Assembly: GCA_963816925.1 (NCBI GenBank)
Contig: CAWFMY010000011.1
Location: 137,879-201,878 of the forward strand
Direction of reading: 5' to 3'
From: CAIWHR01 sp963816925
Lineage (GTDB): Bacteria; Pseudomonadota; Gammaproteobacteria; Burkholderiales; Casimicrobiaceae
DNA: 64,000 bases
In this document: positions 55,907-64,000 of the stretch, piece by piece
Numbering within the stretch: position 1 is the stretch's first letter
Layout: each line of letters begins with the position of its first letter
Position numbers and translations under genes: made by a program
The notes under the pieces: generated by a model
What the model was told of the DNA's origin: nothing
Databases searched by the model: none
Seen by the model: only the letters and a program-made list of their open reading frames with translations

Positions 55907-57337
55907 GTGCTGCCAGTCAATTCGATTCACCCGCGCAGTGCCGGGGCTGACGCCGCTGTAGCCGCTGTCTGCGCGACCGTCCTGGCATTGTCCGGTTGCG
56001 CTGCCGCTGGGACCGCCGCCAAAGGCAACGCGGATGTCGGCGCGCCGGCATTGCGCGCCATGCCGCAACGCGTTCAGTCGCCGCTTGATTCCGCGAGTAG
56101 CAAGTCCCCGGCGGAGGCGGTGTTCTGGCCGGGCGTCGCGTCGTACCGCGACCCCCTCGGGACCACCGTCCACCAACTGACGACGACAGACGCGTCCGGC
56201 GCCGATAACCAGACGCCGTACTGGCATCAAAACCTGGCCGTCGACGACGATCGTATTCTGATCGTCAACCTCGACAAAGCAGGCGCCGAGTACACCGTGA
56301 TGAACGTGCGCACCGGAGCGCGGAGCCTGGCGGCGGCGCGCGGCACCGCCAACGGCGAATCGGTCAGGAACGGCGCGATGTATGGCTTCCACTACGCCGA
56401 GTCGAAGGCCTGGCTCGGGCGCCTCGACCTTGACACTCTCGTCTGGGAGCACTTCGTCCTTCGCAGGCCTTCGTCCACGTTCCAAGGCGGGGTGGCCGTA
56501 AATATCGCCGAAAACCGGATCGTCTGGCTAGAGCGCGATGGTGGCGAAAAACGGGGCGTCCGGGTTCGCGCCTTCGACCGCGAGCGCCGGCAGGTGTCGA
56601 CGCTCTATGACGGGCCCGACGATCTCCAGCACATGGTGTTTTCACCCGTGGATCCGGACTTGTTCTTCTACATCAATCAGAGTGCGGGCCTCAGCATCCG
56701 TCGGCTGGGGCTCGGCCGGGTCGAGGCCCGGCGGATGCAGCCGATCTCGGCCGCGGGCGACTACTGGACCAAGCGCTTCGCCCTTGCGGATCCCTTTTGG
56801 AGCCATGAAGGCGGTTTGATGTCCGATGTTGTCTGGCACCCCGACGATCCTCCAGGCAGCTACGCCCTGGTGCGGTTCGACGTAAGCCGGGATAGAGGCG
56901 CGGCGTTCGCGGAGATCACGCCGGCGCAGCAGACGCGTTGGCTCCTTCCGGTCGTCTGGCGCAATCAGCACGTGAACCCCACGCGCTTCCCGGGCTGGTT
57001 TGTCGGCGACGGCGACCCGCAGGGCTTCTTTTCCGGGCGGCGGTTCGTCAGCCTGGTTTACATCCCGCCGCTGGGCGGTGTCGTGCGTGTCTACCCGCTG
57101 GCGTCTCATCGAGGGCCGCTGCCGCATCAGAACGCCGTCCCCAACACGCATGCACTTCCCGGCGGAGATGCGTTAGTGACGACTTGGCGCTACGACGCGG
57201 CGTCGGGGCGCGAGTCTACCGCCAACGTGTACCTGATCGAGGTGCCCCCTCACCTGCGACGCGCGATGGTGTCGGGTCGCCCACCCGACGAGCAGGACGG
57301 CATCCCGCTCCAATTTCCGGAGATGCTCCGGCAATAG
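55907..57337 (+). CDS. probable lipoprotein resembling oligogalacturonate lyase / beta-propeller enzymes
   Basis: A protein of about 476 residues with a lipoprotein signal (AAVCATVLALSGC). The repeats DRILIVNLDKAGAEYTVMNVRTG, WLGRLDLDTLVWEHFVL and DPDLFFYINQSAGLSIRRL look like beta-propeller blades. The pattern SYRDPLGTTVHQLTTTDA and the late HVNPTRFPGWFVGDGDPQ recall the PL22 oligogalacturonate lyase family, but I cannot confirm catalytic residues. An ATG at 55877 would overlap the tRNA CCA end, so the in-frame GTG at 55907 is preferred. Codon use and lower GC differ from the neighbours, which suggests transfer next to the tRNA gene. Confidence 0.6.
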   Translation: MLPVNSIHPRSAGADAAVAAVCATVLALSGCAAAGTAAKGNADVGAPALRAMPQRVQSPLDSASSKSPAEAVFWPGVASYRDPLGTTVHQLTTTDASGADNQTPYWHQNLAVDDDRILIVNLDKAGAEYTVMNVRTGARSLAAARGTANGESVRNGAMYGFHYAESKAWLGRLDLDTLVWEHFVLRRPSSTFQGGVAVNIAENRIVWLERDGGEKRGVRVRAFDRERRQVSTLYDGPDDLQHMVFSPVDPDLFFYINQSAGLSIRRLGLGRVEARRMQPISAAGDYWTKRFALADPFWSHEGGLMSDVVWHPDDPPGSYALVRFDVSRDRGAAFAEITPAQQTRWLLPVVWRNQHVNPTRFPGWFVGDGDPQGFFSGRRFVSLVYIPPLGGVVRVYPLASHRGPLPHQNAVPNTHALPGGDALVTTWRYDAASGRESTANVYLIEVPPHLRRAMVSGRPPDEQDGIPLQFPEMLRQ

Positions 57338-57339
57338 CG

Positions 57340-58274
57340 TCAAAATGCGACAGCCGACTTTCCCTTCAACTCGAGAATCCGCCGCGCGTCGTCGGGCGTC
57401 GCGATCGCGAGCCCCATCGCCTCGATGATCGTCCGCACGGCGCGGACCTGCGCCGCGTTCGATTCGCGCAAGCTTGCCGGCGCCGATCCACAGGCTGTCC
57501 TCGAGGCCGACACGCACGTTGCCGCCCATCGCCGCCGACATCGACGCGATCGGCAGCTGGTTGCGCCCGGCGCCGAGCACGCTCCAGCGATACTGGTCGC
57601 CGAAAAGCCGGTCGGCGGTGCGCTTCATGTGCGCGACGTCGTCGGGATGCGCGCCGATGCCGCCCAGGATGCCGAACACGCTCTGGATGAAAAGCGGCGG
57701 CTTCACCACGCCGCGCTCGAGGAAATGCGCCGCCGTGTAGAGGTGGCCGATGTCGTAGCACTCGATCTCGAAGCGTGTGCCGTTGTCCGCGCAGGAGGTC
57801 AGGATGTACTCGATATCCTTGAACGTGTTCTTGAAGATGCGATCCTCGGATCCCGCGAGGTACGGGCGTTCCCAGTCGTGCTTGAAAGTCGGGAACCGCT
57901 TCAGCATCGGGATAGAGCCCGAAGTTCATCGACCCCATGTTGAGCGAGGCGACCTCGGGCTTGAGCTGCAACGCCGGCTGCAGCCGCTCGTCGATGGTCA
58001 TCGTCGCGGCGCCGCCGGTCGTGAAGTTGATGACGACGTCGCAGCGGCGCTTGATGTCCGGGGCGAATTCGCGGAAGTATTTCGGGTCCTGCGTCGGATG
58101 GCCGTCGACGGGATCGCGGGCGTGCAGATGGACGATGGCCGCGCCGGCTTCGGCCGCGCTGACCGCGGCATCGGCGATTTCGCGCGGCGTGACCGGCAGA
58201 TGGGGAGACATCGACGGCGTATGGATCGAACCGGTCACGGCGCAGGTGATGATGACCTTGCGGGCTTCGCTCAT
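57340..58274 (-). CDS. beta-keto acid cleavage enzyme (BKACE; DUF849), interrupted by two frameshifts
   Basis: A metal-dependent TIM-barrel enzyme of about 310 residues. It cleaves a beta-keto acid with acetyl-CoA into acetoacetyl-CoA and a new CoA-free product or its equivalent. The zinc ligands are His49 and His51 in IVHLHARDPVDGHPTQD, and VRVGLEDSLWIGAGKLA supplies the glutamate. The frame shifts by one base near 57910 (GSMNFGLYP / MLKRFPTFKHDW) and near 57463 (KLAR / SNAAQVRAVRTIIEAMG). Length 935 is 933 + 2. It follows a carnitine-dehydrogenase-like gene by 2 bases, and dehydrocarnitine cleavage is a known activity in this family. Confidence 0.85.
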
Positions 58275-58276
58275 GC

Positions 58277-59240
58277 TCACTCCTTCGTTTCGGAATCGGG
58301 TTGCGCTCGCTTGTGCGCGACGAGCGCCATCAGGCGGCGATCGCGCCAGCGCATGCGCCGCTCGACGACAGCGGGCGCGGCGGGCGGTCCCAGCGCCGCC
58401 GCGACGCGTGCCGCATTGGCATCGTCCCACACGTCCGGCGCGGGCGGCTGCTGCGCGAGGCGCTTGTAGAAGCCGGCATAGCGCGCGGAATAGTCGGCCA
58501 CGCCGCCCGGTGCGTTGAGTTCGATGGTCGCGAGCGGCCCCATGAAGCACCAGCGCAGCCCAAGTCCGTCGCGCACCGTCTTGTCGAGGTCCGCGGCCGA
58601 CACGTAGCCTTCGCCGACGAGGCGCATCGCCTCGGACAGCAGCGCGCCCTGCAGCCGGTTGAGGATGAAGCCGTCGAGCTCGCGGCGAACGATGATCGGC
58701 ACCTGGCCCACGTCGGTGTAGACCGCGAGCGCGCGCTCGATCGCCGCCGGCGCCGTCCACGGGGCGCCGCACATTTCGACGATCGGCACGAGATGCGGCG
58801 GATTCACCGGATGCGCGACGAGGCAGCGGGCGCGGCCGGCGAGCTGCTCGGTGAAGCGCGATGCGGGGATCGCCGACGTCGAGCTTGCGATCACGGCCTC
58901 GGGCGGCGTGAGTCGATCGAGTGCCGCGAACACGTCGATCTTGACATCGAGCGACTCGGGCAGGTTTTCCTGCACCCAGTCGGCGGCGGATACGGCATCC
59001 GCGAGTTCCGGCACGTACGCAACCCGCGCGCATGCCGCCGCCGGATCGGCGACGAGCCCGTGCTCGGCCTGCAGGTCGAGGCTTTCCGCGATGAACCCGC
59101 GCGCCGCATCGAGCTGCGCCGGGAACGCTGTCGTACAGGCGAACGCGCCAGCCCGCGCGCGCGAACACCATGGCCCATGCGCGACCGATCAGGCCCGCGC
59201 CGACGATTGCCGCAGTTCTTTTCCATCGCCTCACATCCAT
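58277..59240 (-). CDS. 3-hydroxyacyl-CoA dehydrogenase family / L-carnitine-dehydrogenase-like, one frameshift
   Basis: An NAD enzyme of about 320 residues. The Rossmann motif is AAIVGAGLIGRAWAMVFARAG. Further conserved text includes VIASSTSAIPASRF, LVAHPVNPPHLVPIVE (the family HPVNPP motif), and ELDGFILNRLQGALLSEAMRLV. The frame shifts by one base near 59121 in a CCC run; length 964 is 963 + 1. The HPVNPP form and the size fit L-carnitine dehydrogenase and lambda-crystallin-type enzymes better than fatty-acid enzymes. The start at 59240 overlaps the transporter stop; GTG at 59234 is an alternative. Confidence 0.83.
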
Positions 59241-61708
59241 AGTACGCGCCGCCGAAGGTCGAGGTCCTCGCGCAGGGCCCTGGCCGTGCCTTCGTGCACG
59301 ACGCTGCCGCGCTCCAGAACGTAGGCGCGGTCGGCGAGCGCCAGCACGAGGTCGAGATTGTGCTCCACGATCATCATCGCGACTTCGCCGCGCAGCTTGT
59401 CGAACGTTTCGAACAGCTCCTCGATCACCGCCGGCGCGAGGCCTTCGAACGGTTCGTCCAGCAGCAGCACGCGGACGTGCCCCGACAGCGCCCGCGCCAC
59501 GGCGACCATCTGCTGCTCGCCGCCGGACAGGAAATCGGCCGGCGTGTCGAGCCGCGACTTGAGCTGCGGAAAGTACGCGAGGATCTTGTCGTCGCTCCAG
59601 GCGACGCCGGCGCCGGTGCGCCGCTTCAGCCGCCCGAGCTCGAGATTGTCGCGCACGCTCATGCCGGCGAAGAGGCCCCGGCCCTGCGGAACGTAGCCGA
59701 CGCCGAGGCGGGCGATCTCGGCGGCAGGGCGCTCCCGGACGTCGGCGTCGCCCAGCGTGATGCGGCCGTCGGCGGCGCGGGCGATCCCGATGATCGACTT
59801 CAGCAGCGTCGACTTGCCGGCGCCGTTGCGGCCGAGGAGCGCGACGATCTCGCGCTCGCGCACGATCAGCGAAGCGTCGCGCAGGACATGGCTCTTGCCG
59901 TAGAACGTGTCGATGCCGGCGAGCGTCAGCAGCGCGGTCCCGGTATCGGGGCGCTCGTGGCCGCGCGCGGTTGCCGCAAGCACCGCCGTTCCGGTGCCGA
60001 TGTAGATTTCCTGCACCGCGCGGCTCTGGCGGGCATCCTCGGCGGTGCCGTCGACCAGCACCTTGCCTTCGTTCATCACCGTCACGCGGTCGGCGAGCGC
60101 GAACACGCGGTCGATGTCGTGCTCGACCAGCAGCACCGGGATGTCCTGCGAAATCCGCTTGACGAGCTGACTCACACGCTCGCGCTCGGCGGCCGCGAGC
60201 CCGGCGAGCGGCTCGTCGAGCAGGAGCACGCGCGGCGCGGTGGCGAGCGCCAGGCCCATGTCGAGCAGGCGCTGTCCGCCGTAGGAGAGGGCACCGGCCT
60301 CGGCGCGCTCGATGCCGGTCAAGCCGAGAAAGCGAATGAGCTCGGCCGTCTTCGCCGTCACCGATGCGATCTCTCCGGCGCGCGCCCAGCCGTCGAAGTG
60401 CGAAGGATCGCCCGCCTGCACCGCGAGCCGGACGTTCTCCTGGACGGTGAGCGCCGGGAACAGGTTCGTGATCTGGAACGAGCGCGCGAGCCCGGCGGCG
60501 ACGATCCGGTGCGGCGGCAAGCCGGTGAGGTCCCGGCCGTCGAGCTCGACGCGGCCGCGGTCCGGCACGAACAGGCCGGAGATCAGGTTGAACAACGTCG
60601 TCTTGCCGGCGCCGTTGGGTCCGATCAGCGCGTGCAGCGTCTTGTCGGTGACGACGAGGGTCGCCTCCTCGACGGCGTGAAATCCGCCGAAGGCCTTGGC
60701 GAGCCCTTCCGCGGCGAGCTGCGTTCCGTTCGGCGCGCGCTCGTGGCGGAGGAATGCCGGCAGCGGCAGGCCCTGCTCGATGACGCGGCCGGCCATGGCC
60801 GCCGCTTCGACGACCTGCGCGCGCATCGGCGCGGTGATTCTTCGCCAGACGCCGACGAGGCCGCTCGGCGAGAACACGACGAAGCCGACGAACAGAAGGC
60901 CGAAGAACAGCAGCCAGTGCGGCGTGAAGATCGACAGGTATTCGCGAAACAACATGTAGAAAAGAACGCCCAGCGCGGGCCCGAGCAGGCTTCGCATGCC
61001 GCCGATGATGACCATGGCCAGCAACTCGCCCGAGAACGACACGGCGACCGGATCGGCCGAGGCGAACCGGTGATGGAACGCGAACAGCACGCCGGCCATG
61101 CCGGTGAGTGTCGCGGAGAGCACGAACGCAATCTGCTTGTAGCGGTTCGTCGCATAGCCCGTGAACTGCGCGCGCTGCTCGTTTTCGCGTATCGCGAGCA
61201 GCACGGTGCCGATCGGCGACGTGTGGAAGCGCGACAGCGCGTAGACGCAGGCAACGCCGAAGGCGGCGACGAGGCCGTAGTAGACCCAGGCGTTCTCGAG
61301 ATCCACGCCGAACCAGATCGCGCGGGTGACGCCGCCCAGCCCGTTCTCGCCGCCGGTCAACGCGGTCCAGCGGTACGCCACGGCGTAGGACAACGCGGCG
61401 AACGCGAGCGTCAGCAGCGAAAAATAGACGCCGCGCCGCCGCAGCACGAGGAACCCGACGAGGATCGAGGCGACGAGCAGGAACGCGAGCGCGAACAGCG
61501 CCGGCCAGACGACCGAGCCCGCGAACCAGTGCCGTTGCGCCAGTGCCGCGGCATAGGCGCCCAACCCGAACCACGCGCCGTGGCCGAACGACACGAGGCC
61601 GGTGTGGCCCACCAGGATGTTGAGCGCCATGCACGCGATGGTGAAGATCACGACGTCGGTGGCGCTCGTGAGCGTGAGCCCCCCCGCGAGCAGCGCGAAC
61701 GGCAGCAC
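59231..61708 (-). CDS. fused LIV-type ABC importer subunit: permease LivM + ATPase LivG + ATPase LivF
   Basis: A single 825-residue frame with three complete modules. Residues 1-290 are a LivM permease (LNILVGHTGLVSFGHGAWFG). Residues about 329-571 are LivG, with Walker A GPNGAGKTT at 363-371, signature LSYGGQRLLDMGL and Walker B VLLLDEPLAGL. Residues about 593-825 are LivF, with Walker A GRNGAGKST at 626-634, LSGGEQQMVAVARAL and VLLLDEPFEGL. These are usually two or three genes. GTG 61708 starts within a hydrophobic segment; the true start may be ATG 61755, which overlaps the livH stop but needs a frame correction near 61735. Confidence 0.88.
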   Translation of the reverse strand: MLPFALLAGGLTLTSATDVVIFTIACMALNILVGHTGLVSFGHGAWFGLGAYAAALAQRHWFAGSVVWPALFALAFLLVASILVGFLVLRRRGVYFSLLTLAFAALSYAVAYRWTALTGGENGLGGVTRAIWFGVDLENAWVYYGLVAAFGVACVYALSRFHTSPIGTVLLAIRENEQRAQFTGYATNRYKQIAFVLSATLTGMAGVLFAFHHRFASADPVAVSFSGELLAMVIIGGMRSLLGPALGVLFYMLFREYLSIFTPHWLLFFGLLFVGFVVFSPSGLVGVWRRITAPMRAQVVEAAAMAGRVIEQGLPLPAFLRHERAPNGTQLAAEGLAKAFGGFHAVEEATLVVTDKTLHALIGPNGAGKTTLFNLISGLFVPDRGRVELDGRDLTGLPPHRIVAAGLARSFQITNLFPALTVQENVRLAVQAGDPSHFDGWARAGEIASVTAKTAELIRFLGLTGIERAEAGALSYGGQRLLDMGLALATAPRVLLLDEPLAGLAAAERERVSQLVKRISQDIPVLLVEHDIDRVFALADRVTVMNEGKVLVDGTAEDARQSRAVQEIYIGTGTAVLAATARGHERPDTGTALLTLAGIDTFYGKSHVLRDASLIVREREIVALLGRNGAGKSTLLKSIIGIARAADGRITLGDADVRERPAAEIARLGVGYVPQGRGLFAGMSVRDNLELGRLKRRTGAGVAWSDDKILAYFPQLKSRLDTPADFLSGGEQQMVAVARALSGHVRVLLLDEPFEGLAPAVIEELFETFDKLRGEVAMMIVEHNLDLVLALADRAYVLERGSVVHEGTARALREDLDLRRRVLWM

Positions 61709-61751
61709 CGCGCAGGCCAGGGCGGCGATGACGACGGGTGGCGCAGTGCCT

Positions 61752-62624
61752 TCATTCGAACCGCTGGATGCGTTCGCCGAACAGTCCGCGCGGCCGGAAC
61801 AGCAGCACGAGCAGCATCAGCAGGTACATCGAGGCTTCGGCGGCCGGGGGGAAGAAATAGACGGTCAGCCCGCGGACGACGCCGATGATCAGCGCGGCCA
61901 GCACCACGCCCCAGAACGAGCCCAGTCCGCCGATCACGACGACGACGAACGATGCCGTCAGGATGTCGGCGCCCATGGCGGGATGCACGCCGGTGATCGC
62001 CGCCATCAGCACGCCGGCGAGCGCCGCGAGGCCGACGGCGAGCCCGACGACGGCCGCCATGTACGGCGCGAGCGATATGCCGAGCGCCGCGACCATGTCC
62101 GGGTTCTGGACACCCGCGCGCACGACGCGTCCGAACGGCGTGCGCTTCAGCAGATGCCACAAGCCGCCGACCGCCACGACCGCTACCGCCAGCATCAGCA
62201 GGCGGTAGCGTGAATAGATGAAGTCGCCGATCAGCACCTGGCCCTTGAGCGCCGGCGGAATCGAGAACGGGATCGGCGCCGCGCCGAAGATCCAGCGCAG
62301 CGCCTGCTCGGCCACCATCGCCAGGCCGAACGTCAGCAGCAGGCCGAGCGCCGGATCCTCGCGATAGAAGCGGCGGAACAGGTACCGCTCGACCACGAGC
62401 CCGATCAGCGCGACCAGGACTGGCGACGCGATGAACGCGCCGGTGTAGCCGATGGTGTCGGCAAGCTTGACCGCGAAGTACGCGCCCAGCGCGTAGAACG
62501 CACCGTGCGCGAGGTTGACGAGCCCGCCCAGCGAGAAGATGAGCGAGAGCCCGAGCGCGATCAGCAGGTAGTACGCGCCGGCGAGCAGGCCGTTCAGCAC
62601 CTGCTCGAGAATCTGAATCAGCAT
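61752..62624 (-). CDS. livH: LIV-type ABC importer permease, LivH
   Basis: A 290-residue permease with eight or so helices. The start MLIQILEQVLNGLLAGAYYLLIALGLSLIFSLGG (read in segments), LVNLAHGAFYALGAYFA, and GGLGSFWGVVLAALIIGVV are typical. With the fused LivMGF chain it completes the membrane core: two permease domains and two ATPases in only two polypeptides. The binding protein gene is 45 bases upstream. Confidence 0.94.
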   Translation of the reverse strand: MLIQILEQVLNGLLAGAYYLLIALGLSLIFSLGGLVNLAHGAFYALGAYFAVKLADTIGYTGAFIASPVLVALIGLVVERYLFRRFYREDPALGLLLTFGLAMVAEQALRWIFGAAPIPFSIPPALKGQVLIGDFIYSRYRLLMLAVAVVAVGGLWHLLKRTPFGRVVRAGVQNPDMVAALGISLAPYMAAVVGLAVGLAALAGVLMAAITGVHPAMGADILTASFVVVVIGGLGSFWGVVLAALIIGVVRGLTVYFFPPAAEASMYLLMLLVLLFRPRGLFGERIQRFE

Positions 62625-62669
62625 CGTGATACTCGCGGCGCGCGAGCGGCGTGCGCCGCGCTCACGTCG

Positions 62670-63926
62670 TCACGCCGGCATCGTGCAGGCGTTCTCCTCG
62701 CGGGTCGGCGCCAGCACTTCGAGGCTCTGGTTCGCGGCCGGCACCGGCGGCGACAGCGTGAAGAGGTCCCATTTGTCCTTGACCTCTGCCGCCGGCTTGA
62801 ACGTGATCGTGTACATCTCCTGCATCAGCTGGTGATCCCAGTTGCGGTAGTAGCCTTCGCGCGATTTCATGATGTCGAACTTCGCGCCCTTTTCGAGGTA
62901 CTCGACGATCTTCGTCGAATCCGTGGTCTTGAGCTCGTTCATCGCCTGCGCGACGTGCTTGGTCGACATGTAGTCGCCCCACGCCTGGTTCTCGGGCGGC
63001 TTGCCGTATTTCTTCGTGAACGCCTCGGTGAAGCGCTGCGCCGACGCCGATTTCACCTGCGAATCCCAGACCAGGGGCCAGATGCCGAGGACGTTGCCTT
63101 TGCCAGCGCCCCACGCGACGGCGGTGTCGAACCCGAAGCCGGCCACGGGGAACGGCAACCCGAATTCCATGTACTGCTTCATGAAGTTGGTGATCTGCGC
63201 GCCGGCGAGGTTCGACACCACGAGGTCCGGCTTGGCGTTGCGGATCTTGAGCAGGTACGGCGAGAAATCGGCGGCGTCGGTGGGCACCAGCTCGTCGGCG
63301 GCGAAGGTGCCGCCGTTTGCGGCCATGAAGCGCTTGGAGACGCGAAGCAGGTCGTGCCCGAACGCGTAGTCGGCCGTCAGGCTGTACCACTTCTTGCCCT
63401 TGACCATGCCGTCGCGCAAGAGCGCCTGGCCCTCGGCGTTGACGTACATGCTGTTCGCGGCTTCGGTATGGAACATGTAGCGATTGCACGACTTTCCGCG
63501 CAGCTCGTCCGAATTGCAGCCGGTATTGAAGAACAACGTGCGGTTGCGCTGCGCGACCTGCGCGATGGCGAGGCCCGACGCCGAGCTGATCTCGCCGATG
63601 ATGACGACCACCTTGTCCCGCTCGAGCAGGCGCTCGGCCTTGGTCGAGGCGGTCTGCGGGTTGACGCTGTCCTCGGCGATCAGCTCGATCTTGCGGCCCA
63701 TGATGCCGCCGGCGGCGTTGAGCTCGTCGACCGCGAGATTGACACCCATCACCGCATACTCGCCGAGCGGGCCGAGGAAGCCCGTGCGCGGCGTCAGGTG
63801 CCCGAAGCGGATCGAGTCGGACTGGCTGCGTACGATGGCGGGGAAGCCCAGTGCGCCCAGGGCGGTGGCCGCACCGGCACCTTGCAAGACCTGACGACGA
63901 CGACGGCTGACCGGCGAGCGATTCAT
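62670..63926 (-). CDS. LIV-type ABC importer substrate-binding protein
   Basis: A 418-residue periplasmic receptor. A twin-arginine-like signal (SRRRRQVLQGAGAATALGAL) is followed by the Peripla_BP_6 fold: IRFGHLTPRTGFLGPLGEYA, LAVDELNAAGGIMGRKIELI and VVVIIGEISSASGLAIAQVA. An AAGGAGG ribosome-binding site precedes ATG 63926. The family binds amino acids, amides, urea or quaternary amines. The downstream catabolic genes point to a carnitine- or betaine-like ligand. Only 74 bases remain to the window edge. Confidence 0.92.
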   Translation of the reverse strand: MNRSPVSRRRRQVLQGAGAATALGALGFPAIVRSQSDSIRFGHLTPRTGFLGPLGEYAVMGVNLAVDELNAAGGIMGRKIELIAEDSVNPQTASTKAERLLERDKVVVIIGEISSASGLAIAQVAQRNRTLFFNTGCNSDELRGKSCNRYMFHTEAANSMYVNAEGQALLRDGMVKGKKWYSLTADYAFGHDLLRVSKRFMAANGGTFAADELVPTDAADFSPYLLKIRNAKPDLVVSNLAGAQITNFMKQYMEFGLPFPVAGFGFDTAVAWGAGKGNVLGIWPLVWDSQVKSASAQRFTEAFTKKYGKPPENQAWGDYMSTKHVAQAMNELKTTDSTKIVEYLEKGAKFDIMKSREGYYRNWDHQLMQEMYTITFKPAAEVKDKWDLFTLSPPVPAANQSLEVLAPTREENACTMPA

Positions 63927-64000
63927 GACTCCTCCTTGGGGTGGCGGTACGGCGGGCGGGGCGACTCGTCGTGGTCGCTTGCGGCTGCCCGTGGGCACCG

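Noticed and set aside
57366..61634. A 1422-codon open frame on the minus strand
   Set aside because: It is mostly a shifted-frame shadow of the LivMGF gene with arginine- and alanine-rich nonsense. Only its ends coincide with parts of the true dehydrogenase and BKACE genes.

Overview
The window is a GC-rich (roughly two-thirds GC by eye) bacterial chromosome segment. It almost certainly comes from a betaproteobacterium, most likely of the order Burkholderiales. The main evidence is the long conserved block leuC-leuD-leuB-asd-fimV-truA-trpF-trpB-trpA-accD-folC-SPOR-cvpA-purF, the pcnB-folK-dNK-panB-panC cluster, a Bug/TctC-type tricarboxylate receptor, clpS-clpA beside cspA, and xseB-ispA-dxs-folE2. 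It is mainly core metabolism with a few accessory patches. I see no phage, insertion sequence, CRISPR array or rRNA.

Layout. 1-6.9 kb (+): end of an alpha/beta hydrolase, an EamA transporter, a MacA/MacB-like export operon with two FtsX-type permeases, and a second EamA transporter. 6.9-10.9 kb is a rearranged accessory zone: a pair of dispersed repeats, a 517-bp partial copy of the EamA gene, a Bug receptor, two orphan ABC_sub_bind receptors, and a recoded duplication of the panC 3' end with a hairpin. 10.9-15.9 kb (-): pantothenate genes, deoxynucleoside kinase, folK, pcnB, and a pseudouridine synthase. 16.0-25.6 kb: icd, another repeat pair, a secreted beta-helix protein, cspA, clpS-clpA, flavocytochrome c sulfide dehydrogenase (fccBA), an AT-rich regulatory gap and aceA. 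25.7-32.4 kb: thpR, sseA, a Rieske oxygenase and xseB-ispA-dxs-folE2. 32.5-37.9 kb: a LytS/LytTR two-component pair, a glutamine amidotransferase, mutL and miaA. 38-54.7 kb: the leucine/tryptophan/fatty-acid/folate/purine block. 54.8-57.3 kb: a diheme cytochrome, tRNA-Arg(CCG) and a lipoprotein related to oligogalacturonate lyases. 57.3-63.9 kb (-): a LIV-type ABC importer in which LivM, LivG and LivF are one polypeptide, followed by an L-carnitine-dehydrogenase-like enzyme and a beta-keto-acid cleavage enzyme. Together these look like a carnitine-type uptake and catabolism cassette.

Data-quality warning. Fourteen genes, several of them normally essential (dxs, leuB, miaA, fimV), carry single-base frame disruptions. 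I count 22 events, and 21 of them behave as one extra base. The reading frame and the conserved sequence resume immediately afterwards. Residual sequencing or assembly insertions explain this better than gene decay. I therefore give whole-gene coordinates and state where each shift lies.
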